Origin: JBNJGT01 sp964473285
GTDB lineage: Archaea > Nanobdellota > Nanobdellia > Woesearchaeales > JACJVW01
Direction of reading: 5' to 3'
Length of the DNA: 14,998 nt
NCBI GenBank assembly: GCA_964473285.1
Contig: CAYYOI010000038.1
Span: forward strand, 1 to 14,998
In this document: positions 6,001 through 10,520 of the stretch, piece after piece
How the letters are laid out: each line of letters opens with the position of its first letter
Numbering within the stretch: position 1 is the first letter of the stretch
The notes under the pieces: model-generated
What the model saw: only the letters and a program-made list of their open reading frames with translations
The model's database searches: none
Told to the model about the DNA's origin: nothing
Position numbers and translations under genes: made by a program

Positions 6001-8919
6001 GAGCTTTATGGTAACTGGAGCGGATGGCACCTTAACCAGACGATGAGCGATCCTGAGAACGGAGGCTTTCCGAACATAAATTATTTTTCAGCAATAACAC
6101 TTCTCTCAGGAAATTATTCCTGGTATGTCGCATGTAATGATACGAATGGGAACAGGGGAACAAGCAAGAATTTCACTTTTGATGTTTACCTTGTTGCGCC
6201 AACCGTAACATTATTGCATCCTCCGGGGGATCATATAGGAGAACCGGGAGGGTATGACTTTAATTATACAGTATCACAACCTGATGATGAGGTAGGGATA
6301 GATAACTGTTCACTTTATATCGACGGGGTATTGAACCAGACGGATTACCTGATACCAAAGGATATCGAGCAGAGTTTTACTGTAGATAATCTTTCATACG
6401 GTGGCTATGAATGGAAGGTAGAATGTTCTGCAAACAATACCCTTGATGGCGCTAAAAAAAGAAACCTTTACATCTATGATCTTAATATTACAGGGCCTTC
6501 AAATGATATTAAGGTTGACAGGGATAATATCTCTGGATACCCGGATACGATAAAGCTTGTTGCAGAAGAGCTTTCAGGTTCAAATGATACAGAAGTGATA
6601 TTCAAGGCTAACCTGACAGATCCTGCATTGGGAGAGGTTGTGCTTGGTTCAAACTTCACAAGCAATGGTGTGGCGGAACTCAACCTTAACCCTAACAGTT
6701 CTATACTTGCAGGAAATTATACATGGTGGGCTGAATTTACGGATGGAAAGAGAAGCCTGGACCGAAGAAGGTTCTCAGTTTATGGGGGAGTCAACCTGAT
6801 ATTTGAGAATACTGCACTTGACCCGGACCCAGTATATGAATACAATGATAATGTTACCATAAATGTCTCAGCAGATTCACTGGGAGACGAGATTGAAGCA
6901 CAGCTTATCAGTTCATATGGCCTGACAATAGATGCAAACCTATCCAATGATTATTTCTATCCCTTGAGCCATACTGGTTCAGTGTTTACAGGAAGTGTCA
7001 ATACCACAATACTAAAAAGACATGGGGAGTGGAATGTCACAATGCTTCCTTCCCTTCCAAGCAGGTATCTTGTTGTCAACTCAACTGAAAGCAGGAGTTT
7101 CTTCCTGAATGTCACAGGTTATGGTATTCCTGTTATCTCTCTGAATTATCCTCCAGATAATACAAATGTCACTACAACCAGCATAGAATTCAACTGGACT
7201 GCAAATGATTCTGTTGAAGATATCGTGTCTTGTAACCTGACAATAAACGGAACCGTGAATGCTTCCAATATAACATCGAACAGCAGTGTACCCCAGACAT
7301 ATGAAATTTCAGGATTCTCACCCGGTACATATGACTGGAACGTGACATGCTGGGATATTGCAGGTAATGTGAACACCTCTCTCACATACAATTTTACTGT
7401 TCCTGACTCCTCTTCAGACCTGGTTCTCACTCACCAGGATGTTGCAAGGGTATACAGGTTGATCAATTTTACTGCAAATTATACAAATGCAGACGCTGAA
7501 GGGATTGATGGAAACTGTTCAATCAATTTTTCTGATGGTGTCACTGCAAATCTTACATACAATACTACAGGAAACGATGCTTATAGTTATTCAAGGAGAT
7601 TTAATTCGACAGGGACATATATGTGGAACGTGGATTGCAATCATTCATTCTATGCTGCACAGTCAGAGAGTGATTCCATATTTATCAATCGAAGCTTTAC
7701 TGATATTGTTGCTCCTGTGAACGGCACAAGGATCGATCGTGATGGAGGCCATGCGGATAGTGATGCAATCACCATAATCTCACATATACCAGGTGATCCT
7801 GAGGGAGTGAATATAACCTTTTTCATGCGTCAGATCCAGCCTTTCCAGGAAGAGCCTGTCATGATAGGGCATAATGTCACTGATATCAATGGCAATGCAA
7901 CTCTTACTTATAATCCTCCTGCGTCTTTTTATGCAGGGAATTATACGATATTCTCCAATTCGACATATACTGACAACAGGTCTGTAAGAGACAGTTTTGT
8001 CATAGGGTCTCTTAACCTTGAGATATTATCATATCCTGAGGCATCTTATGAGCATAACAGCACTGTACCAATACATGTGAATATAACTTCAGGACATGAG
8101 AACTATACTGAGCTATATAATAACTATTCGATGGATGAGGACCTGCTGGCTTTCATGGAAGCAACAACAATAAAGAATGGTTCATTTGATATATACATGA
8201 TGAATGAATGGAATTCATCCATATTCATCAATGTCAGTGATGAGAAGGGCAGATGGAATGTGAGTGTTAATCATAGTTCCTCTTATTTCTATCCTGTGTC
8301 TGTCAGCAGAGCAGTCAATATAACAGCATATCTTACCAATATCAGCATATGGGACCAGTATGATGCAAAAGGAGGATTTGTTGATCCTTATGTATACGAA
8401 GACCTTGCTTTTTATGCTAATTATACTGATACAAGCGGCGCTTTCCTGAGTTCTGCGAATTGCAATTTCTCTTTTGATGATGGGACTTCTTTTATAGGAA
8501 GTGAGGGGGCAGTCTATGAGTATCTTACTAAGCAGTTCACTGAACCGGGCAGCCATTCATGGAATGTTACTTGTAACCTTACAGATTATGAAGCTGCAAC
8601 AAGCTCTACAAGTATCAGGGTATATCCTAAGACAAACCTATCGTTTGCATATAACGTGACATCTGTTGCAGACGACATGTATGATATCTCCATCCTGATA
8701 ACGAACCAGGCATATCCAGAGGTTGTAAATGCTTATGATTATGTGCCTCCTGGATTCAAGGATCATGGTTATAGTTATGGGCCTAATCAGACATATCCTG
8801 TCAATGGAGGGAATGCAACAAAATTCAATATTTCTCTTGTGGGTTCTGAGCATATAGATTACAGTGTCAACGGGTCAGGGGATTACAGTCCATCATGGCT
8901 TTACATGTTTGCTAGCTGA
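1..8919 (+). CDS. Giant secreted modular Ig-like surface protein (5' end outside window)
   Basis: The frame is open from base 1 to the TGA at 8917-8919, giving at least 2972 residues. The first ATG (79) has no signal peptide or TATA box before it, so the true start lies upstream. Order of parts: N-terminal region ending in a D-T-D-G-D-D..D-x-V-x-W-I-V-P motif (about 839-893); an MG2/invasin-like beta domain (about 922-1195); a beta domain ending near 1545; a jelly-roll-like region (1545-2040); module A; five tandem Ig-like repeats; DUF2341; a second jelly-roll-like domain; module A again; two Ig repeats; modules B, Ig, C, B, C; and a DUF11-like end. Asn-X-Ser/Thr sequons are very dense and cysteines occur in domain-wise pairs, as expected for a glycosylated, disulfide-bonded extracellular protein. 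No C-terminal membrane anchor or sorting motif is visible. An adhesin or cell-envelope role is inferred. The stop region overlaps the convergent UbiA gene. Confidence 0.9.
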   Translation, partial: VADAFRLIRIDHLGQPELETWEGPSNMTLYRTLRNTSFARVNVREYMEGNLSFESKGLLHEFDDPYLNLTLEDYFGKIVVEGQNTSLTIYVSKKRETKNKVVSDVEIGKQVKWRVPLDGSAVIPGDVENISSDDVVISVDGKDISISEFRGLKKVKQMKGKLKNMKGLSKSFARSKYKSEIEELEKTLPNVNISRNLTVRSDSLEFVEYTTGAPKLKKLEDKEALSRVKVYSNVSMHYHNITSYTDIPATAVKPRLYHVIDGVRHDITNDDRYNVTFYDTDGDDLYDHVRWIVPQLSEQYFEVGVATINTNKSIYRPGETARVMAAVLDNKGYLVSDADVHMTVTDPYNSTTSFSDVTEVSKGIYEVTYDTEYPGDHEISVHAKAPGVNNSMYSMFKVKEDYEFDIIRDAPMATDPWKGSFRSEIRIYSSSNETFSLIERLPENLSLTQAEGANISQNGTHIEWSNLTNGSVVEYYARPPLVAPDVYELGPSQVRYGNVTFEEARPWYLAIDPLEPQVKYCTSITTTGTATNDNTGTCVQVNASDDVNPAGGDNALEADSEGGNAVAVVTFDSNTNPYYPVVDAKLTMEWAVEDTGDNTCAIDINNGSGWENIHNDCTGHGGTATSDIVASYDVSAHIPNGEVANGFQVRLTYAAGSDGGGWESDTTDELYFDHIMLDLNLTSPPGYSIWGLNVSNGDDVVRGDSVLAYAYWNYTDGISEALLEHDGSGSYTNYTIASPYTGDWTNHTMDTSNLSRFAGVGRMTVNSIYARDVDGYKATSPSKYFYLYGYSNISESILSSNPVNETDSATFSCRVLDKDLGTPVQDYTVYFYEEGVYMSSTKTDSDGWAEYTKSYDTPGTFDLSCVISDSGYYLAKGNESSSSITVYDHSDPRIDLLSPDDNEQDIDGNITFVFNVTDEWSGIDNCSLVINGSINQTGPASEVGNNTINTVLPFGVWEWNINCTDDSVNHNEGSSEKRIVNVEPDTTPPSIDHQEPPDGVDTGRNVTLRFNATDELSNVSSCTLIFDGIENQTEESIVDGEWISMNLTDLDSGLHTWRVNCSDDSPAENWDRSSTWTFNVGEDNSPPDIILYSPENNSIDTDGNVSFIYNASDYMSDVDSCSLYINGSLNQTDTSINDSTQSFFIPGMAEGDWYYFINCTDNSANSNTGKSEVRYFTVDYDFIEPDVKLLDPMDGFSTVTGDITFTYNVTDESDIESCSLLVDGVVNKTDDTISKGSEQTFSLADLSDGNYTWAVNCTDASDARLTGGSETRNFSVGPDEEGPVITLFAPINDSVDTDGSVSFTYKVVDATSGIDRCKLYVNGTREDTDTSVAEDEEQVLSATLDDGLYEWHVNCTGDSPQKNEGASEVRILNISITYETNYSVTMDDHYVSQGEYMQADVSLEDGLGSSITGADAYGYIIRNPGADNQTLPWRNSSFPLRREIPLTNTAGEGIQNAPISLTLDTASLITAGDMDASCNDLRFADQGNYELDYYFWDADTGCDDAASPVLVKVKRIWPSATNRIGMYYGNAAAASTENRDAFPVVDNFDDGDTFASNYWETVYSNADDEWEISTASVYDGGNAARSQIYDEVGSPRDSSFGREIEVTADSTLNWQWRVSSGNAQLTFYLDGTEVDTTTSTSYVAGSQGITPGTHTIRWEFNHPGDGEGWAPTTYSGFVDQIYLTSDNVVQGTTTSESEFVETLTKQTTDSNGRSTLGWDTGGFAAGNYSITGYGSKGSYWEDNGYFNFRLGPDIESPWYTEWGLNISDGDIVVRNDKVKAYSYWHDLVNLSSGLIQQTGEGNENNYSIAIDKDRSAWANYTLDTASSQFTELGRVNVTTIHVNDSSDNWNKTSPVKYFRLFSTSELNESALNTTSVAEDDYFNASCHVRDEFDNVSIQGYNVSFYLDGNYKGEAVTDSTGWAEISIQATSVGDNTPVLCEINDQLNYYRGEPYNLTSYIDVMDMVPPNVTAYNPENDSLKTVPDIAMGFHVYDAGELDTCELYGNWSGWHLNQTMSDPENGGFPNINYFSAITLLSGNYSWYVACNDTNGNRGTSKNFTFDVYLVAPTVTLLHPPGDHIGEPGGYDFNYTVSQPDDEVGIDNCSLYIDGVLNQTDYLIPKDIEQSFTVDNLSYGGYEWKVECSANNTLDGAKKRNLYIYDLNITGPSNDIKVDRDNISGYPDTIKLVAEELSGSNDTEVIFKANLTDPALGEVVLGSNFTSNGVAELNLNPNSSILAGNYTWWAEFTDGKRSLDRRRFSVYGGVNLIFENTALDPDPVYEYNDNVTINVSADSLGDEIEAQLISSYGLTIDANLSNDYFYPLSHTGSVFTGSVNTTILKRHGEWNVTMLPSLPSRYLVVNSTESRSFFLNVTGYGIPVISLNYPPDNTNVTTTSIEFNWTANDSVEDIVSCNLTINGTVNASNITSNSSVPQTYEISGFSPGTYDWNVTCWDIAGNVNTSLTYNFTVPDSSSDLVLTHQDVARVYRLINFTANYTNADAEGIDGNCSINFSDGVTANLTYNTTGNDAYSYSRRFNSTGTYMWNVDCNHSFYAAQSESDSIFINRSFTDIVAPVNGTRIDRDGGHADSDAITIISHIPGDPEGVNITFFMRQIQPFQEEPVMIGHNVTDINGNATLTYNPPASFYAGNYTIFSNSTYTDNRSVRDSFVIGSLNLEILSYPEASYEHNSTVPIHVNITSGHENYTELYNNYSMDEDLLAFMEATTIKNGSFDIYMMNEWNSSIFINVSDEKGRWNVSVNHSSSYFYPVSVSRAVNITAYLTNISIWDQYDAKGGFVDPYVYEDLAFYANYTDTSGAFLSSANCNFSFDDGTSFIGSEGAVYEYLTKQFTEPGSHSWNVTCNLTDYEAATSSTSIRVYPKTNLSFAYNVTSVADDMYDISILITNQAYPEVVNAYDYVPPGFKDHGYSYGPNQTYPVNGGNATKFNISLVGSEHIDYSVNGSGDYSPSWLYMFAS
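2047..2661 (+). repeat. Module A, copy 1 (internal duplication)
   Basis: This is a module of about 205 residues with two beta domains. The first starts with W-G-L-N-V-S-N-G-D (Trp codon at 2068) and ends near Y-K-A-T-S-P-S-K-Y-F. The second carries a Cys pair (F-S-C-R-V and L-S-C-V-I) with a D-S-D-G-W-A-E-Y strand between, a layout resembling extracellular Ig/CARDB-type beta-sandwiches. It is collinear with the second copy at 5263-5886. Both copies lead straight into an Ig-like repeat. Confidence 0.8.
2662..4128 (+). repeat. Five tandem 97-98-residue Ig-like repeats
   Basis: Five repeat units start near 2662, 2953, 3247, 3541 and 3835. Aligned residues just after the start are 291, 294, 294 and 294 bp apart, so the units are almost indel-free. 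Each unit begins with a Pro-containing strand, then a D-G-[NDS]-[VI]-[ST]-F strand, an Asp, a first Cys in a C-[STK]-L motif followed by [NFD]-G, and a second Cys in a W/Y-x-[VI]-N-C motif. This is an Ig-like beta-sandwich pattern with a probable intradomain disulfide. A sequon follows the first Cys in four of the five units. Identity is at protein level only; the DNA has diverged, so the array is old and not a slippage product. The units probably form a rigid stalk (inference). Confidence 0.88.
4312..4602 (+). other. DUF2341 domain within the giant protein
   Basis: The segment begins with R-R-E-I-P-L-T-N, continues through a Leu-rich strand and D-M-D-A-S-C-N-D-L-R-F-A-D, then Y-Y-F-W-D-A-D, a V-K-V-K-R-I-W-P strand, and closes with I-G-M-Y-Y-G-N. 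The order of D-[IL]-R-F, a Tyr-rich strand and the terminal Y-Y-G-N is the recognised signature of DUF2341. That family is found in large archaeal and bacterial secreted proteins, often next to lectin-like or jelly-roll domains. Its function is unknown; a carbohydrate-related role is only a guess. Confidence 0.8.
4636..5049 (+). other. Jelly-roll (concanavalin/LamG-like) domain after DUF2341
   Basis: It starts F-D-D-G-D-T-F with a following W-E, and contains W-Q-W-R-V-S-S-G-N, L-T-F-Y-L-D-G, H-T-I-R-W-E-F and ends in G-F-V-D-Q-I-Y-L. Alternating beta strands with W/F-rich cores and the F-Y-L-D-G turn fit a concanavalin/LamG-type jelly roll, the usual neighbour of DUF2341. Ligand binding, probably glycan, is inferred from the fold type. 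A related stretch at about 1690-2035 (W-A-V-E-D, W-E-S-D, F-D-H-I-M-L) has a similar look. Confidence 0.55.
5263..5886 (+). repeat. Module A, copy 2 (internal duplication)
   Basis: Matching landmarks to copy 1 are W-G-L-N-I-S-D-G-D (Trp codon 5284), N-Y-T-L-D-T, T-S-P-V-K-Y-F, A-S-C-H-V, D-S-T-G-W-A-E-I and L-C-E-I-N-D. The offset from copy 1 is 3216 bp at the shared Trp and 3225 bp at the following Ig repeat, so only a few codons of indel have accumulated over about 600 bp. Confidence 0.8.
5887..6480 (+). repeat. Ig-like repeat copies 6 and 7 (dispersed)
   Basis: Two further copies of the 98-residue Ig-like unit sit back to back, separated from the main array by about 1.75 kb. Their shared Pro residues are 300 bp apart (5899 and 6199). 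Both keep the paired cysteines (D-T-C-E-L / W-Y-V-A-C and N-C-S-L / W-K-V-E-C) and the N-Q-T sequon after the first Cys. Copy 6 follows the second copy of module A, just as copy 1 of the main array follows the first copy of module A. Confidence 0.82.
6478..7116 (+). repeat. Module B, copy 1
   Basis: This is a module of about 213 residues opening I-K-V-D-R-D-N and containing a strand-turn L-A-G-N-Y-T-W-W-A, then Y-E-Y-N-D-N-V-T-I-N-V and a G-E-W-N-V-T strand. It is paralogous to 7702-8340, offset 1224 bp at the first aligned Asp. Unlike the Ig repeats it carries no Cys pair. It may be two beta domains of MG/CARDB type. Function is unknown. Confidence 0.72.
7117..7416 (+). repeat. Ig-like repeat copy 8 (dispersed)
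   Basis: This single Ig-like unit lies between module B copy 1 and module C copy 1. It keeps the S-C-N-L-T-I-N-G and W-N-V-T-C anchors with both cysteines, and the Y-P-P-D-N start strand typical of the family. It is the most diverged copy around the sequon region, where several Asn-X-Ser/Thr sites cluster instead of one. Confidence 0.8.
7417..7701 (+). repeat. Module C, copy 1 (PKD-like, Cys-paired)
   Basis: This beta domain of about 95 residues has F-T-A-N-Y-T-N, a first Cys in G-N-C-S-I-N-F-S-D-G, a G-T-Y-M-W-N-V-D-C strand with the second Cys, and a closing D-S-I-F-I-N strand. The G-T-Y-x-W-x-V pattern resembles PKD domains. It is paralogous to 8341-8628. Confidence 0.7.
7702..8340 (+). 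repeat. Module B, copy 2
   Basis: Landmarks shared with copy 1 are T-R-I-D-R-D-G, Y-A-G-N-Y-T-I-F, Y-E-H-N-S-T-V-P-I-H-V-N, G-R-W-N-V-S and S-S-Y-F-Y-P. Copy 2 passes directly into module C copy 2, whereas copy 1 is separated from module C copy 1 by an Ig-like unit. Confidence 0.72.
8341..8628 (+). repeat. Module C, copy 2 (PKD-like, Cys-paired)
   Basis: It aligns with copy 1 through F-Y-A-N-Y-T-D, A-N-C-N-F-S-F-D-D-G, G-S-H-S-W-N-V-T-C and S-T-S-I-R-V. The paired cysteines are at the same places. After it comes the C-terminal DUF11-like domain (Y-D-Y-V-P-P-G-F and a final N-G-S-G-D-Y) that ends the protein. Confidence 0.7.
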
Positions 8920-10420
8920 TAAGAAGGAATATTATCAGACCTACAGCTGCTAACTCGTAAGTCAGGTATATCATCTTTTCATTATATCTCTTTTTATTTA
9001 TCAGGTAGAAGCAAAAGCTGCCAAGTATTACTGATCCTATAAGAATCAGCTTTTCCTTTATTAGGAGGTTTAGCATTAGTGCTGAAAGAAAGAACAAAGT
9101 TCCAATGATAAGCTTTCCTTTCTTCAGTCCGAAAATAGTAGGGATTGTCTTGATTCCGGCTTTCTTGTCTCCCTTGTAATCCTTTATGTCTATGAAGTTT
9201 GATGCAGAGGTCACCATCAAAACAACAATCGGAATTATCTCTCTTGGAAATTCTCTCATGGAAAGAGTTACTATGATGAATCCTGTTATCATGAGAACGA
9301 TTGAATTTATACCTATGACTGATTTTGAAAGAAAGGGGACTCTCTTGAACCTGATTGGAGGCATTGAATAAAGATAGTAGTTGCCTATGAAGACTGCCAT
9401 GAGAAATACGATCTTGAAACTTACTGCTGCTGCTATCATAAGGGATATTGTAAGGGAGAGCCAGCCTATCTTCTGGTAGATCCCTGGGGGTATCTCTCCT
9501 TTGACATGGGGCCTTTTGGTGTTTGTGACCTTATCTATCTCGTAATCTTCTTTATTGTTTGTTATGATTGAGAAGATTATGGCAAACACAAGACTTAGGG
9601 GTACTAAGATGAAATCAAGCAGGTTGTCCTCTGTATATATCTGCAGGTCATCTTTTGCAATTACTATCCCCAGTATGAAGAAAAGAATGTAATGAAGGAT
9701 ACTAAGGTAGCGAAGGTCTTTTAGTATTGCGAGAAGGTAGTTACGGTATGTCATGGATGTTATCAGGATTGTCAGGATGAATGTTAAGATAATGAAGAAC
9801 TTGATGAAATCTATATCGTTGGTTGTGGTTGGCAGATTGAATAGCTTGTTTAGGCCTTTTAATGCAAAAGGGGTTGATGCCCAGGCAAATATCCAGCAAT
9901 ATTCAAGGAATACGTAACCTATACTTTTTATTATATTTCCTGTCTTTGCGTAGATATAGTAAAGGCTTCCCAGCAACACGAGTCCTACTTCTATGCGAAT
10001 CCCTGGACTTGCTCCCATTCCAGGATATTCACCAAAAAAGGTGACAAAGGATGTGAAAAGGTCATGGTACTCAGGAAGAAGATAAGTTATGTTTATGCCT
10101 GCACCTTTGCTTAGCAGGAGGTCAATCAATGGAACGATTATGAGTATGGCAAAACCCGGGAGGATTACTCTTGCTGTTCTTTCAATGGATTCTTTGTTTG
10201 CATATGAGAAGAGTATGAGAAGCCCAAGCATGAGAACTATGTAGCTCAATGCATAATGCAGGACCCTTACCAGGAACAAAGGGGTGTTGACTGAGAATAG
10301 TTCAAGAAATGTACGAAGGGCAATGATAGCGATGAATGTTATCATGTAGTTGAGAAGGCTTGTGTTAGTTTCCTGAAGCCTTTGTATGAGTTGTTTCATG
10401 TGCTTGTTCAGGATATCCAT
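8912..10420 (-). CDS. UbiA-family prenyltransferase with N-terminal membrane domain
   Basis: This 502-residue polytopic membrane protein has its UbiA core at about residues 235-502. It carries the first Asp motif N288-N-x-x-D292-x-x-x-D296 followed by T-N-T-K-R-P, the Y351-S-M-P-P-I-R-F-K-R loop, and the second Asp motif D411-x-x-D414-x-x-G-D418 followed by K-T-I-P. These bind the prenyl diphosphate through Mg2+ in this family, which in archaea includes digeranylgeranylglyceryl phosphate synthase and quinone/heme prenyltransferases; the acceptor here cannot be told. Residues 1-230 form about six extra transmembrane helices, so the protein is much longer than the usual 280-300. The family normally has N-D in the first motif; here it is N-N. 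The outer ATG is used for the coordinates. Met8 (10399) is a strong alternative because a TATA-like box lies about 26 nt before it. The 3' end overlaps the giant gene by 8 bp. Confidence 0.9.
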   Translation of the reverse strand: MDILNKHMKQLIQRLQETNTSLLNYMITFIAIIALRTFLELFSVNTPLFLVRVLHYALSYIVLMLGLLILFSYANKESIERTARVILPGFAILIIVPLIDLLLSKGAGINITYLLPEYHDLFTSFVTFFGEYPGMGASPGIRIEVGLVLLGSLYYIYAKTGNIIKSIGYVFLEYCWIFAWASTPFALKGLNKLFNLPTTTNDIDFIKFFIILTFILTILITSMTYRNYLLAILKDLRYLSILHYILFFILGIVIAKDDLQIYTEDNLLDFILVPLSLVFAIIFSIITNNKEDYEIDKVTNTKRPHVKGEIPPGIYQKIGWLSLTISLMIAAAVSFKIVFLMAVFIGNYYLYSMPPIRFKRVPFLSKSVIGINSIVLMITGFIIVTLSMREFPREIIPIVVLMVTSASNFIDIKDYKGDKKAGIKTIPTIFGLKKGKLIIGTLFFLSALMLNLLIKEKLILIGSVILGSFCFYLINKKRYNEKMIYLTYELAAVGLIIFLLIS

Positions 10421-10430
10421 AATTTAAATA
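10421..10430 (-). promoter_or_regulatory. TATA-like box pointing at Met8 of the UbiA gene
   Basis: On the minus strand this reads TATTTAAATT. The centre of the TTTAAA core is 26.5 nt from the A of the ATG at 10399 (Met8), the same spacing seen for the other two promoters in this window. If used, the transcript would be leaderless and the protein 495 residues long. Confidence 0.5.
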
Positions 10431-10450
10431 ATTATTGTTATTTGCGGACT

Positions 10451-10460
10451 ATATTTTATA
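10451..10460 (-). promoter_or_regulatory. Alternative TATA box for the UbiA gene
   Basis: The minus strand reads TATAAAATAT. It lies about 35 nt upstream of the outer ATG (10420). With usual archaeal spacing it would start transcription near 10429 and give a leader of about 9 nt without an obvious Shine-Dalgarno site. Confidence 0.45.
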
Positions 10461-10488
10461 GGTATTACCTTCTATAGTAGTGACAAAT

Positions 10489-10498
10489 GTTTTTATAA
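10489..10498 (+). promoter_or_regulatory. TATA box of the three-gene operon
   Basis: The sequence GTTTTTATAA has its TTTATA core centred 26.5 nt before the ATG at 10521. That is the expected geometry for an archaeal leaderless mRNA, and no ribosome-binding site precedes the ATG. It is divergent from the UbiA promoter in the same 100-bp gap. Confidence 0.65.
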
Positions 10499-10520
10499 CC
10501 AGTATACAGGATACTGCCTG

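Noticed and set aside
79..8919. The ATG at 79 as the true start of the giant gene
   Set aside because: The frame is open to base 1, and there is no TATA box, ribosome-binding site or signal peptide at this ATG. The gene is cut by the window edge.
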